Assembly (NCBI GenBank): GCA_000720375.1
Contig: JOAA01000042.1
Span: 6,166 to 70,165, forward strand
Source: Rhodococcus rhodnii
GTDB taxonomy: Bacteria; Actinomycetota; Actinomycetes; Mycobacteriales; Pseudonocardiaceae
Direction: 5' to 3'
DNA: 64,000 bases
Positions 16,725 through 25,832 of this stretch are shown in pieces; within the stretch, counting starts at the first letter, position 1, and each line of letters begins with the position of its first letter. A program made the position numbers and the translations under genes. The notes beneath the pieces are model-generated. The model was not told the origin of the DNA. It did not search any database and saw nothing but the letters and a program-made list of their open reading frames with translations.

Positions 16725-19355
16725 TCAATTCGTGGTATACGAGAAGCGCTGGACGTGCCGGACCCAGTACTGGAACGGGCGCAGGTCGGTGGGCGGCAGA
16801 TCCGCCGAGGCGATCGTCAGGCCGTGGTGCAGGCGTACCCACCGTGGCTGGTCGGCTGGATCGATCGGCCCGGCCACCTGGTTGGTGCCTTGCGCCGAAA
16901 TCCTGAGGTCGTCGAGGAAGGCGCTCCACGCCGTCTCCGCGGCCCGGTGCACCAATCCACCCGGGATGTTGTGACTGGACGGCGTGCTGAACACAGCCGA
17001 TGCCAGCTGGGAGTCCGCGGTGATCACGCCGAGCAGGATGACCACGACCCGGAACTCGCCTGGCTGGTCGGGGGTGTCCAGGAATGTCGATGTGCCGGAG
17101 AGGTCACGGGTCGCACGGATCATCCGGTAGAGGTTGAACAAACGCTTGGCTTTGCGCGGGGTCTCGATGAGCGGGCCGAGCCGCTCAAGCGCGTTCAGCT
17201 CCCGCTTGGTGAGCGGCTGCGGCTGGGGTGCCTGACGCGCCGGGGTTTCCTGTTGGGTAGCCACTTCCGAGCCTGGTTGCGCCTCTAATTCGGGCACCGG
17301 CTGCTCCGCAGCCGGCGCGACGGCCTGCGGCATGGGAGCGTCGATGATCATCGACTGCAGCAGGCGGCGCAGGCTTCCGCTGGGCATGGCCGGCAACCGG
17401 ACCGGGATGTTGATGATCTTTTCAAGGTAGTCCACCGGGTGGTCGATGCCGGCGAACAGTTCCTCGTAGTGAGTGGACAACGCGCGCAGCAGCCACTGTG
17501 GATCGACACCGAGCACGACGACGAAGAGATCCAGGGCGAGTAGCAGGTGCACGGCCTGCAGGACGTCGACGACCTGCTGTGGCCCGCAGCGATCCAGATC
17601 ATCGATGTACAGCACGATCCGGTCGATCGGCTGGCGACCGCCCCCCTCGGGATTGGTGCGCCAGTCCGCGAGAAGTGCCACCAGTTCTTGGAAATCCTTG
17701 CGGATGACCGACACAAGGCCGAGGTCACCGGCGTACGACTTGCTGTTCGCCCGGTCGGCGATGAAGGTGTAGAACCGTTGGCCAGGGGCCAGTTCCGCGA
17801 GCTTGCGGCGCAGTTCGCCGGCCTGGCTGACCACTTCGGACAGTTGAGCCTCGGCGATCTGCTGGTCCGTTTCGGCGCGCCGCAGCTCGTCCAGCTTGTC
17901 CGAGATCCTGGCAGCGGTCCTGGCGTCGTCGAGTTCGGCCATCCTGGCGTGCAGGCTCTCGCTCAGCGAGCGCAAAGCGTCGACACCATTGCGAACCCGG
18001 GCCAGCCACACGCTGCCGACAACCGCGGAGACGACGGCCGCCAAGCCACCCGCCGTACTGATCCACGCCGGCAGGACGAGTGCACTGATCCCGAAGATCG
18101 CCAGAATGACGACCGATGCCGCGAGGGCGACCTTGCCGTAGCGGTCTCGTGGCGAGCGACGCAGCGCCTGAGCGTCGTCCAACGTGCCGCGCATTTGCTC
18201 AGCGAACAGCGTGACCTGCTCGGCCTGGTCTTTCACGCCGAGTTTGGCCCAGAGCTGATCGATCCGCTCGCGCAGTTCGCCCGACTCACGAAGTGCGGCC
18301 AGCAGATCGCGTGCGGCGTTCTTGCGGTCCGCTGTTGCGGCGTCCACCTCGGCTTTCAGCCGTGCCGCCGTCTCACGGGCCCGCTGCGCCGAATCGTCGA
18401 GGCGCCGCTTGTGATGGCGTTTGTCGTCCAGTTCGGCCAGCAGCCTGGCCCGCTGTTGGGCAGCCGACTCCTCGGGCTCGGCGAGTTGACGGAAGATCTC
18501 GTCGCCGAGCGACGCCCACAGATTGGTGTCCGAGTAATGCCAGGCGTTGAACCCGATCTGGACGATCTCCTGGTGGTACGCGCGGTTGCCGGAAGCGGCG
18601 AGCTCAGCGATCTGGCCGCGCATCATGCCCATGAAGAAGCTCTTGCCCGAGCCCCACTCGCCGAACACCCCGATCGACAACGGCGTCGGCGTCCGCTTGT
18701 CCGCGATGACTGTCGCCAGCATCGAAGCGTAGACACTGGTCCCCAGGTGGTCGCGGCTGACCGGGATGCCCTGATTCGGGTCGATCAGATCCCCGGAGAT
18801 CCCGCCGGCCAGCGCCTTCGTCCCCTCGGCGTCCTCCCAGGCCGCGCAGACGGCCCGGATGGTGTCCATGGACTTGCCGAAGAAGACGACCCGGTCCGGC
18901 TTGGGGCTGGCGCTCCGCACGGCTGCGACGGCCGCCGGAACAGCCTCAGCGGCGGCCTCAGCCAGCGGTGTGGAGAGGACACCCGTGGCGATCAGCGGGA
19001 CAGCGACACTCCGCGCGCCTTCGGCGACCGCGGCCGTGACGGCTGACTGTGTGCTTGCTCCGATTGTGGTGGCGACGGGTCTTTCGTCGTGTTCCCGCGC
19101 CTTGGCGACGACCAACCAACGGACGGTGCCGAGCTGCGCGTCAGGCACGGCGATGACACGCGGTCGTCGCGGCGTGGACGCGCGGAGGTCCAGGGCCGAT
19201 GGGGTGAGGTCGGGGACCTGGGCGAAGACCAGCTCTCCGAGGTTGCCGAGTGATCTTCCCGCCGACACCACGAGTGCGTCGACGTCCAGTCGCCACGGCT
19301 TCGTTGTCTGAACAACCTCGATCCGGACTCCGCTGACCGTGCCAAGGTACGTCAT
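16725..19355 (-). CDS. macro domain fused to membrane KAP-type P-loop NTPase
   Basis: The 876-residue protein has two parts. Residues 1-175 look like a macro domain (DALVVSAGRSLGN, then ARSVAVPLIATGVLSTPLAE and a final VVFFGKSMDTIRAVCAAW). Residues 200-870 are a KAP-family NTPase: Walker A GEWGSGKS (232-239), WHY downstream (AWHYSDTNLW), coiled coil (about 295-390), two membrane spans (about 409-455), a second coiled coil, Walker B with the KAP signature VLYIDDLDRC (581-590) and VVVLGVDPQW. KAP NTPases are membrane-associated STAND-like ATPases, several linked to phage defence; macro domains bind ADP-ribose derivatives. The fusion suggests a nucleotide-sensing membrane ATPase. It starts 3 bases after the methyltransferase stop, so they form an operon. 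Confidence 0.85.
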   Translation of the reverse strand: MTYLGTVSGVRIEVVQTTKPWRLDVDALVVSAGRSLGNLGELVFAQVPDLTPSALDLRASTPRRPRVIAVPDAQLGTVRWLVVAKAREHDERPVATTIGASTQSAVTAAVAEGARSVAVPLIATGVLSTPLAEAAAEAVPAAVAAVRSASPKPDRVVFFGKSMDTIRAVCAAWEDAEGTKALAGGISGDLIDPNQGIPVSRDHLGTSVYASMLATVIADKRTPTPLSIGVFGEWGSGKSFFMGMMRGQIAELAASGNRAYHQEIVQIGFNAWHYSDTNLWASLGDEIFRQLAEPEESAAQQRARLLAELDDKRHHKRRLDDSAQRARETAARLKAEVDAATADRKNAARDLLAALRESGELRERIDQLWAKLGVKDQAEQVTLFAEQMRGTLDDAQALRRSPRDRYGKVALAASVVILAIFGISALVLPAWISTAGGLAAVVSAVVGSVWLARVRNGVDALRSLSESLHARMAELDDARTAARISDKLDELRRAETDQQIAEAQLSEVVSQAGELRRKLAELAPGQRFYTFIADRANSKSYAGDLGLVSVIRKDFQELVALLADWRTNPEGGGRQPIDRIVLYIDDLDRCGPQQVVDVLQAVHLLLALDLFVVVLGVDPQWLLRALSTHYEELFAGIDHPVDYLEKIINIPVRLPAMPSGSLRRLLQSMIIDAPMPQAVAPAAEQPVPELEAQPGSEVATQQETPARQAPQPQPLTKRELNALERLGPLIETPRKAKRLFNLYRMIRATRDLSGTSTFLDTPDQPGEFRVVVILLGVITADSQLASAVFSTPSSHNIPGGLVHRAAETAWSAFLDDLRISAQGTNQVAGPIDPADQPRWVRLHHGLTIASADLPPTDLRPFQYWVRHVQRFSYTTN

Positions 19356-19358
19356 GGG

Positions 19359-20171
19359 TCAGGGTTTGCGGGCGACGCCGGTGATCAGCAGGTAGTCGCC
19401 GTCCGTGCGGGCGCTCGTGAGCGGACCGTCGGGCCACCACTCGAAGGGGTGGGCGAGGCCGGGTTCGACGAGCTCGGTGCCTTTGAAGAACGACTCGATC
19501 TGCTCGCGGGTGCGGAACACGCACGTGCCCATCAGCGCCATGAACTTGGCCTGGACCTCTTGGGCGAGCTCGGCGCGGGAACTGCCGTCGGCCGGGTCGA
19601 AGAGGTGCGAGATCGCGATGTACGACCCGGACGGCAGCGCATCGATGTACTTGGCCATCACGCCTGCCGGGTCGTCCTGGTCGGCGACGTGGTGCAGCGT
19701 GTTGCACTGGATCAGCGCCAGTGGCCTGGTCCAGTCCAGGTAGCGGCTGACGATGGGGTCCTGCAGGATCTCCTCGGGTTCACGGAGGTCACCGACCACG
19801 AAGCGGGTGCGGTCGTTCTCCTCGAGCAGGGCACGCCCGTGCGCGGCGACCATTGGGTCGTTGTCGACGTAGACGACCTGCGCCTCGGGGTTGATCCGCT
19901 GCACGGCCTGGTGGGTGTTCTCCGCGGTCGGCAGGCCGGAGCCCAGGTCGAGGAACTGGTCGATGCCGGCACCGCCGGCCAGGAACCGCACCGCCCTGAT
20001 CAGCCAGTACCTGGCCTCCTGGCCCGTCCTGGCCGACTCCGGCGCGATCTGCAGGATCTGCTGGTAAACCTGCCGGTCGACCTCGTAGTGGTCCTTACCA
20101 CCGAGGAAGGCGTCGTAGACGCGGGCGATGCTCGGGGTCGTGGTGTCGATCTCGGGCAGGTTCTTGGCCAT
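19359..20171 (-). CDS. SAM-dependent methyltransferase, S-adenosyl methyltransferase family (DUF574-like)
   Basis: The 270-residue protein begins with the family-typical PSIARVYDAFLGGKDHYEVDR and has the SAM site FLDLGSGLPTAENTHQ and VYVDNDPMVAAH. This family is abundant in actinomycetes and its substrates are mostly unknown. It is the first gene of a two-gene unit with the macro-KAP NTPase (3-base gap). The pairing may reflect joint function or chance, since the family is so common. Confidence 0.9.
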   Translation of the reverse strand: MAKNLPEIDTTTPSIARVYDAFLGGKDHYEVDRQVYQQILQIAPESARTGQEARYWLIRAVRFLAGGAGIDQFLDLGSGLPTAENTHQAVQRINPEAQVVYVDNDPMVAAHGRALLEENDRTRFVVGDLREPEEILQDPIVSRYLDWTRPLALIQCNTLHHVADQDDPAGVMAKYIDALPSGSYIAISHLFDPADGSSRAELAQEVQAKFMALMGTCVFRTREQIESFFKGTELVEPGLAHPFEWWPDGPLTSARTDGDYLLITGVARKP

Positions 20172-20220
20172 GGCACAAGGTTATCGGCTCGGCTCGGACG
20201 GTAATTGGCAGGCCGATGTG

Positions 20221-21180
20221 ATGATCATCTGTCACTGTGATCCGGTGACGTCAGCGAAGGTATGGACCACTCCGGCCTGGCGGAAACTCGTCGAATCGTG
20301 GCTCGACGAGCAGCTCGCCGCGCAGGGCATCAGGCGCATGGGCGAACTCACGCAGCCGCGTGTGCGGCCGTGGGGCACTGTGCTCACCGCGCCGACGTCC
20401 GCCGGCGTGATCTGGCTGAAGGCGCCCGGGCCTGCCACGGTGTTCGAAGTCGGGTTGTACGACGTCCTTCGAGAGGTCGCGCCGGAATGGGTGCTGGAAC
20501 CGATCGCGCTCGACGTCGAACGCGGCTGGCTGGTCCTGCCGGACGGCGGCACGTCCCTGCGCGCCAGCGCGGCGGATCCGTTCGACAGCATGATGAAGGT
20601 GCTGCCGCAGTACGGCGAGCTGCAGCGGCGATTGTCTCCGCACGTCAACCGGTTGCTGGGGGCAGGTGTCGTGGACATGCGTGCCGATGTCTTGCCTGAA
20701 CGGTTCGACGAGGCGGTGGCTGCGGTACGCCGTCGGCCGCACTCGAAGGAGCTGATCGACCGGATCGTCGCGCGGCGGGATCTCGTGGTGGAGCGCTGCG
20801 CGCAACTGGGTGATCTGGCAAGCCTGGACCACAACGACCTGCATGTCGGCAATGTGTTCCTGTCAGGCGGTCGCGTGAAGTTCTACGACTGGGGCGACAG
20901 TGTCGTGGCGCATCCGTTCGCGAGCATGCTCGTCGTCCTGGGGGAGCTCGACGTTGCATCGGCCGAACGGTTGCGCGACAGCTATCTGGAGGCCTTCAGC
21001 GACCTCGCGCCGCACCGGGAGCTCGTCGAGCAACTGGATCTGGCGTGCTGGCTTGGCATGATCGCGCGGACGTTGGTGTGGGAACGCGCGTTGGCGTCCG
21101 ACCCGGGCAAGTGGGCGACCGCCCCGCTGGAAACGCTTTCCGGTCTTCTGTCCGACCGTTGGCTTAAGGTGACCCAATGA
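20221..21180 (+). CDS. aminoglycoside phosphotransferase-like kinase
   Basis: The roughly 319-residue protein has the APH catalytic motif SLDHNDLHVGNVF (DHNDLHVGN) and the metal-binding Asp in VKFYDWGDSV. The N-lobe is less clear (GTVLTAPTSAGVIWLKAPGP). The start could be ATG 20221 or GTG 20245; neither has a strong ribosome site. It overlaps the following LigD-polymerase-like gene by 4 bases (ATGA), so translation is coupled. The substrate is unknown; no resistance role is implied by context. Confidence 0.82.
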   Translation: MIICHCDPVTSAKVWTTPAWRKLVESWLDEQLAAQGIRRMGELTQPRVRPWGTVLTAPTSAGVIWLKAPGPATVFEVGLYDVLREVAPEWVLEPIALDVERGWLVLPDGGTSLRASAADPFDSMMKVLPQYGELQRRLSPHVNRLLGAGVVDMRADVLPERFDEAVAAVRRRPHSKELIDRIVARRDLVVERCAQLGDLASLDHNDLHVGNVFLSGGRVKFYDWGDSVVAHPFASMLVVLGELDVASAERLRDSYLEAFSDLAPHRELVEQLDLACWLGMIARTLVWERALASDPGKWATAPLETLSGLLSDRWLKVTQ

Positions 21181-22115
21181 GCGATGAGGAGCGGGACGGC
21201 GTCAAGCTGACCAATCTGGACCAATCGCTGTTCGAGGGGGCGACCAAGCGCGACCTGGTCGACTACCTGGACGCCATGGCCGGCCGGATCATCCCGGTAC
21301 TGGCCGACCGGCCGCTGTCGGTGATCCGGATCCTGCGCGGCCAAGGACCGTTCATGCAGAAGAACGTTCCGAAGTACACGCCGTCGTTCGTCCGGACGGT
21401 ACGGTTGTGGGCCGCGTCGTCCCAGCGGCAGGTTTCGTACGCGCTGTGCAACGACCGCAAAACCTTGTTGTGGTTCGGCAATCAGCGTGCCGTGGAGTAC
21501 CACCCGGCACTGATCAAGGCGGAGTCGGATCATCCGACCCACATGATCCTCGACCTCGATCCACCGGAAGGCGACAACTTCGAGCTGGTGGTGAAAGCCG
21601 CACACCTGGTCCGCCAGGCACTGGCCGACTCGGGGCTGAGCGGAGCGGTGAAAACCAGTGGGGCGAAGGGAGTGCACATCTTCGTACCCCTGCAACCGCA
21701 TGGCATAGAGGATGTCGCGGCCGCGACCCGCGCCCTCGCCGCGCGGGCCGAACGCATCGATCCAGAGCTGGCGACGACCGCGTTCATCCGGGAAGACCGG
21801 CACGGCAAGGTTTTCCTTGATTCGACGCGTGCGGGCGGCGCGACCGTGGTGGCGGCATACAGTCCACGGATGCGGTCAGGCCTGCCGGTCTCGTTCCCTA
21901 TCCCGTGGGACGACTTGGAATCCGTGTCCCCACGGGACTTTACGGTGCATAACGCCGTATCCCTGCTTGGCGACAGCGATCCGTGGGCGGCGAACATGCC
22001 TGCGCCTCAACGCCTTGGCGACGACTTGATCGAGGAAGGGCACACCATTCCCATTGCCCGTGTCCAAGCGATGCACGAAGGCAAACGGCGCAAGCGGGCC
22101 AGTCAGAGCGAGTGA
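21177..22115 (+). CDS. ligD: stand-alone LigD-type DNA primase/polymerase domain
   Basis: The 312-residue protein matches the polymerase domain of bacterial LigD (archaeo-eukaryotic primase fold). Visible are VKLTNLDQSLFEGATKRDLVDYLD, the metal-binding DxD in MILDLDPPEG, KTSGAKGVHIFVPL and FLDSTRAGG. There is no ligase or nuclease domain, as in actinobacterial PolDom paralogues. Such proteins fill gaps with ribonucleotides during non-homologous end joining with Ku, which is not in the window. It is coupled to the APH-like gene upstream. The symbol denotes family only. Confidence 0.88.
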   Translation: MSDEERDGVKLTNLDQSLFEGATKRDLVDYLDAMAGRIIPVLADRPLSVIRILRGQGPFMQKNVPKYTPSFVRTVRLWAASSQRQVSYALCNDRKTLLWFGNQRAVEYHPALIKAESDHPTHMILDLDPPEGDNFELVVKAAHLVRQALADSGLSGAVKTSGAKGVHIFVPLQPHGIEDVAAATRALAARAERIDPELATTAFIREDRHGKVFLDSTRAGGATVVAAYSPRMRSGLPVSFPIPWDDLESVSPRDFTVHNAVSLLGDSDPWAANMPAPQRLGDDLIEEGHTIPIARVQAMHEGKRRKRASQSE

Positions 22116-22203
22116 AGACAGGTCACTCTGGATGACCGGGTAAGGCAAGGGAGTGACTTCGCTGGTCCGAAGGCGTTAACCGGTTGAGCTGCGGGGTCTT
22201 TTC

Positions 22204-22217
22204 GCCCGTTCGCGGGC
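22204..22217. terminator. short hairpin with TTCG loop
   Basis: GCCCG-TTCG-CGGGC forms a stable tetraloop hairpin 89 bases after the LigD-like gene stop. It lacks a following T-tract, so it may be only a partial terminator or an RNA structure in the leader of the subtilase gene. Confidence 0.3.
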
Positions 22218-22287
22218 TGACAATGGTCTGCTGTGGACGCATCCGTCCGCGTCCGTTCCCTGCTGATCATGGATGGAGAACCCTGCC

Positions 22288-24231
22288 ATGCGAACCTTTG
22301 CTGTGCCCTTACGGCGGCGTGCCGCCGGATTGGGTGTGGTCGCCACAACGGCCCTGGCGTTAACCATCGCGGTCGCGCAACCGGCGTCGGCCGCTGTGGG
22401 ACAGGTGCTCGGCGCTGATCGTGCCGGTGCCATCAAGGACAGCTACATCGTTCAGATCAAGGACAGTGCGTCGCCGAAGGCCCGGTCCGCGCAGACCGCG
22501 CGTGAGCTGACGGCCGAACACGGCGGCCAGGTGAAGGTCGCGTGGCAGCATGCGTTGAACGGCTTCGCTGTCACGATGACCGCCGAGCAGGCGCGGCGGA
22601 TGGCTGCCGATCCGCGGATCGACTACGTCCAGCAGGACGCGGTCGTCAGCATCGCGGACACGCAACCCAATCCGCCGTCGTGGGGGCTCGACCGGATCGA
22701 TCAGCGGGATCGCCCGCTGGACAACAGTTACACGTACAACACGACCGCCAGCAACGTGCACGTGTACGTTCTGGACACCGGCATCCGCATCTCGCACAGC
22801 ACGTTCGGCGGGCGGGCCACGTGGGGCTTCAACGCCATCGACACCAACAACACCGACTGCAACGGGCACGGCACGCACGTCGCCGGGACCATCGGCGGTT
22901 CGCAGTACGGCGTCGCCAAGGGCGCGCAGCTGGTGGCCGTGAAGGTCCTCAACTGTCAGGGTTCTGGCTCGTTCGCTCAGGTCGTCAACGGCATCAACTG
23001 GGTGACGCAGAACGCGGTCAAACCGGCCGTGGCCAACATGAGCCTTGGTGCCGCCGGTTCGGACACCGCGACCGAGAACGCGGTCCGCAACTCGATCGCC
23101 TCCGGCGTGACGTACGCGATCGCGTCGGGCAACTCCAACCAGAACGCGTGCAACTTCACGCCGGCCAAGGTGGCCGAGGCGATCACCGTGAACGCCTCGG
23201 ACATCAACGACGCCCGTGCCTCGTTCTCCAACTTCGGTACGTGCACCGACATCTTCGGGCCAGGCGTGAACATCACCTCGGCGTGGATCACCAACGACAC
23301 GGCGACCAACACGATCAGCGGTACCTCGATGGCCACGCCACATGTGGCAGGCGGCGCGGCACTGTGGCTGGCCGACCACCCCAACGACTCGGCCGCCGCG
23401 GTGCAGACCGCTCTGATCAACAACTCGTCGCTGAACAAGATCAGCAATCCCGGCACCGGCTCGCCGAACCGCTTGCTGTTCACCAACATCGGTGATCCCG
23501 GACCCGGCAACCCGTCGGTGAGCAACCCCGGCAACCAGACCACGACCGTTGGCAGCGCAGTGAACCTGCAACTCAGCGCGTCCGGCGGTACCCCGCCGTA
23601 CACGTGGTCGGCCACCGGTTTGCCGCCCGGCTTGGCGATTTCGAGCGGCGGGTTGATCTCTGGCACGCCGAACACCGCGGGCACGTACAGCGTGACCGTG
23701 ACGGCGACCGACACGGCCGGCAAGGCCGGTAGCGCGACCTTCACATGGACGGTCAACCCGGTCGGCGGCTGCACGGGCGCGGGTCAGAAGATCGCCAACC
23801 CCGGCTTCGAGTCGGGTTCGGCGTCGTGGACCGCGACCAGCAACGTGATCGGGCAGCACGGCACCGATCAACCGGCGCACGCCGGCACGTGGAGCGCCTG
23901 GCTGAACGGCTACGGCTTCATCCGTACCGACCGGCTTTCGCAGTCGGTGACCATCCCGGCTGGCTGCACCTCGTACAAGCTGTCGTATTGGCTGCACATC
24001 GACTCGGACGAGACGACCGGGTCGGTCCAGTACGACAAGCTCACGGTCCAGCTCGGCTCGAACACGCTGGCCACGTACTCGAACCTGAACAAAGCCGCCG
24101 GTTACCAGCAGCGCACCTTCGACGTCGGCGCGTACGCCGGCCAGACGGTCACGCTGACCTTCACCGGCACCGAGGACATCTCGCTGCAGACGTCGTTCGT
24201 CGTCGACGACGTCACCCTTGACGTGAGCTGA
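22288..24231 (+). CDS. secreted proteinase K-like S8 peptidase with Ig-like and C-terminal binding domain
   Basis: The protein is 647 residues. A signal peptide ends at PASA; an inhibitor-I9 propeptide ([21 protein letters not shown]) follows. The proteinase-K-type catalytic domain has Asp in [11 protein letters not shown], His in [10 protein letters not shown] and Ser in [13 protein letters not shown]. After it come a putative Ig domain of about 85 residues ([17 protein letters not shown], then [17 protein letters not shown]) and a C-terminal beta-sandwich ([14 protein letters not shown]) likely to bind substrate or cell wall. ATG 22288 is chosen because GGAG stands about 9 bases before it. 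Confidence 0.93.
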   Translation: MRTFAVPLRRRAAGLGVVATTALALTIAVAQPASAAVGQVLGADRAGAIKDSYIVQIKDSASPKARSAQTARELTAEHGGQVKVAWQHALNGFAVTMTAEQARRMAADPRIDYVQQDAVVSIADTQPNPPSWGLDRIDQRDRPLDNSYTYNTTASNVHVYVLDTGIRISHSTFGGRATWGFNAIDTNNTDCNGHGTHVAGTIGGSQYGVAKGAQLVAVKVLNCQGSGSFAQVVNGINWVTQNAVKPAVANMSLGAAGSDTATENAVRNSIASGVTYAIASGNSNQNACNFTPAKVAEAITVNASDINDARASFSNFGTCTDIFGPGVNITSAWITNDTATNTISGTSMATPHVAGGAALWLADHPNDSAAAVQTALINNSSLNKISNPGTGSPNRLLFTNIGDPGPGNPSVSNPGNQTTTVGSAVNLQLSASGGTPPYTWSATGLPPGLAISSGGLISGTPNTAGTYSVTVTATDTAGKAGSATFTWTVNPVGGCTGAGQKIANPGFESGSASWTATSNVIGQHGTDQPAHAGTWSAWLNGYGFIRTDRLSQSVTIPAGCTSYKLSYWLHIDSDETTGSVQYDKLTVQLGSNTLATYSNLNKAAGYQQRTFDVGAYAGQTVTLTFTGTEDISLQTSFVVDDVTLDVS

Positions 24232-24250
24232 CCCCGGAGCAGTCGATCAG

Positions 24251-24286
24251 CCGCGCCCCACGTGGATTTGCCCACGCGGGGCGCGG
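24251..24286 (+). terminator. strong hairpin after subtilase gene
   Basis: A 9-bp GC-rich outer stem and a 5-bp inner stem (CGTGG/CCACG) with one A-C mismatch enclose a 6-base loop, 20 bases past the stop codon. No long T-tract follows, which is usual for intrinsic-like terminators in high-GC actinomycetes. Confidence 0.65.
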
Positions 24287-24299
24287 GTACGTATGGGGT

Positions 24300-24965
24300 A
24301 TGGGTTCGGATGTCCAGGATGCGTTGATACGGACCGTCACGAAGGTGGCGAGCGCACTTCGGCCGACCGGTGTGCGTTTCGCGCTGACCGGAGGCTGCGC
24401 TGTGTACGCGCGCGGCGGGCCGGAGACCGAGCACGACGTCGACATCCTGATCCTGGAAGAGGACGTGCCGACCGCGGTGCGGGCGTTGGTGGGTGCGGGG
24501 TTTCGGGCCGCCGATCCGCCGGAGGAGTGGCTGACCAAGGTCTACGACGGCGACCGGCTGGTCGACCTGATCTTCCGCGCCAACGAACGCCAGGTGACAC
24601 CGGAGATGCTGGACGAGGCGGAGGAGATCAGGGTCGGCCCGACGGTCCTGCATGTGCAGAGCGGCACCGACGTGATGATCGGCAAGCTGCTCGCCCTCGA
24701 AGTGCACCGCTGTGACCTTGCGGCCCTGCTGCCGATCGCGCGGGCGCTGCGGGAGCAGATCGACTGGGCCAGGGTGCGCGAGGAGACCGCGCATTCCCCG
24801 TACGCAGAGGCTTTCCTGTTGCTGTGCGACCGGTTGGCCATCACGGACGACGAAGGGAGACAGGCCGATGACCCCGCCGCAATATCTGGTGGCGCGCCTG
24901 CGCACAACGCTGGCGGAGGATCCCAGAACGGCCGAGCAAGGCGTACGAGTGACCGTGCGCGGTGA
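24300..24965 (+). CDS. nucleotidyltransferase family protein
   Basis: The 221-residue protein has the nucleotidyltransferase signature FALTGGCAVYARGGPETEHDVDI, giving the GG and DxD elements of the polymerase-beta fold, followed by VDLIFR. It resembles the AbiEii-like or antibiotic-nucleotidyltransferase-like group. ATG 24300 follows a GGGGT stretch. Its last 33 codons overlap the BON-domain gene in another frame, and that tail is low-complexity (GGAPAHNAGGGSQNG), so the C-terminus may be a recent read-through extension. The function is unknown. Confidence 0.75.
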   Translation: MGSDVQDALIRTVTKVASALRPTGVRFALTGGCAVYARGGPETEHDVDILILEEDVPTAVRALVGAGFRAADPPEEWLTKVYDGDRLVDLIFRANERQVTPEMLDEAEEIRVGPTVLHVQSGTDVMIGKLLALEVHRCDLAALLPIARALREQIDWARVREETAHSPYAEAFLLLCDRLAITDDEGRQADDPAAISGGAPAHNAGGGSQNGRARRTSDRAR

Positions 24966-25116
24966 TCACGTGGTGGTCAGCGGGGACGTGGCCACCGAGC
25001 AACGCCGCGCGGAGGTGTCCGAGGTGATCAAGGACGTGGCACCGGAGTTGGTGATCCACAACGACATCCGGGTCGTCGGCGCCGACGAGCCGACCAGGCG
25101 GGAGGAGTTGCGGTGA
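24868..25116 (+). CDS. small BON-domain protein
   Basis: The 82-residue protein is almost entirely a BON domain: RLRTTLAEDPRT, VRVTVRGDHVVVSGDVATEQRRAEV and a final HNDIRVVG. BON domains bind phospholipid or other envelope ligands. There is no signal peptide. ATG 24868 follows GAAGGGA. It overlaps the nucleotidyltransferase 3' end by 98 bases and the phosphoesterase start by 4 bases (GTGA), so it is part of one operon. Confidence 0.82.
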   Translation: MTPPQYLVARLRTTLAEDPRTAEQGVRVTVRGDHVVVSGDVATEQRRAEVSEVIKDVAPELVIHNDIRVVGADEPTRREELR

Positions 25117-25832
25117 TCCGGATCGCGGCAGTGGGTGACGTGCACCTGGGCGAGGACGCACGCGGCCGGCTGCGTCCCGCGCTGGACAAGCTCGGCGACC
25201 ACGCGGACGTCCTGCTCCTCGCGGGTGATCTGACCAGGCACGGCAGCCTGGACGAGGCACAGGTCGTCGCGGACGAGTTCGCCGATCTGCCGGTGCCGGT
25301 CGTCGCCGTGCTCGGCAACCACGACTACCACAGCGACAAACAGGTCGAGATCACCGATCTGCTGATCGAACGCGGGATCCGGGTGCTCGAGGGCACCAAC
25401 ACGACGCTGCAGGTCGGGCAGTGTTCGGTCGGGATCGGCGGAGTCAAGGGCTTCGGCGGCGGTTTCGCCGGCAAGTCCGGCAGTGTGTTCGGTGAACCGG
25501 AAATGAAGGCGTTCATCCAGCACACCGTCGAGATCTCCGATCGGCTGCGCGCCACGCTGACCGAACTGGACACCGACATCAAGATCGCGCTGACGCACTA
25601 CTCGCCGGTGGCCGACACGCTGCGCGGCGAGCCGCCGGAGATCTTCCCGTTCCTGGGCTGCTACCAGCTCGCCGAAGTGATCGACGAGACCAATGTGGAC
25701 CTCGCGATCCACGGTCACGCGCACTTCGGCACCGAACAGGGCGTCACGGCGGGCGGCGTGCGGGTCCGCAACGTCGCCCAGCCGGTGATCGGCTCAGCTT
25801 TTGCCGTCTACTGCGTCGAGGGCGGGCAATAG
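25113..25832 (+). CDS. calcineurin-like metallophosphoesterase
   Basis: The 239-residue protein has all five metal-binding blocks of the family: AVGDVHLGE, LAGDLTRHG, LGNHDYH, ALTHYSP and IHGHAHFG. It is cytosolic. Start GTG 25113 overlaps the BON stop. The substrate is unknown. Its 3' end overlaps the convergent F420 oxidoreductase by 39 bases. Confidence 0.9.
   Translation: MIRIAAVGDVHLGEDARGRLRPALDKLGDHADVLLLAGDLTRHGSLDEAQVVADEFADLPVPVVAVLGNHDYHSDKQVEITDLLIERGIRVLEGTNTTLQVGQCSVGIGGVKGFGGGFAGKSGSVFGEPEMKAFIQHTVEISDRLRATLTELDTDIKIALTHYSPVADTLRGEPPEIFPFLGCYQLAEVIDETNVDLAIHGHAHFGTEQGVTAGGVRVRNVAQPVIGSAFAVYCVEGGQ

Noticed and set aside
17547..19046. 499-codon plus-strand frame
   Set aside because: It is opposite the macro-KAP gene, which carries all recognisable motifs.
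20221..21180. Aminoglycoside resistance gene
   Set aside because: Only the general APH fold motif is present, and the coupling to a LigD-type gene gives no resistance context.
22360..23997. 545-codon frame on the minus strand
   Set aside because: It is antisense to a complete proteinase K-like gene and is Arg/Val-rich nonsense.
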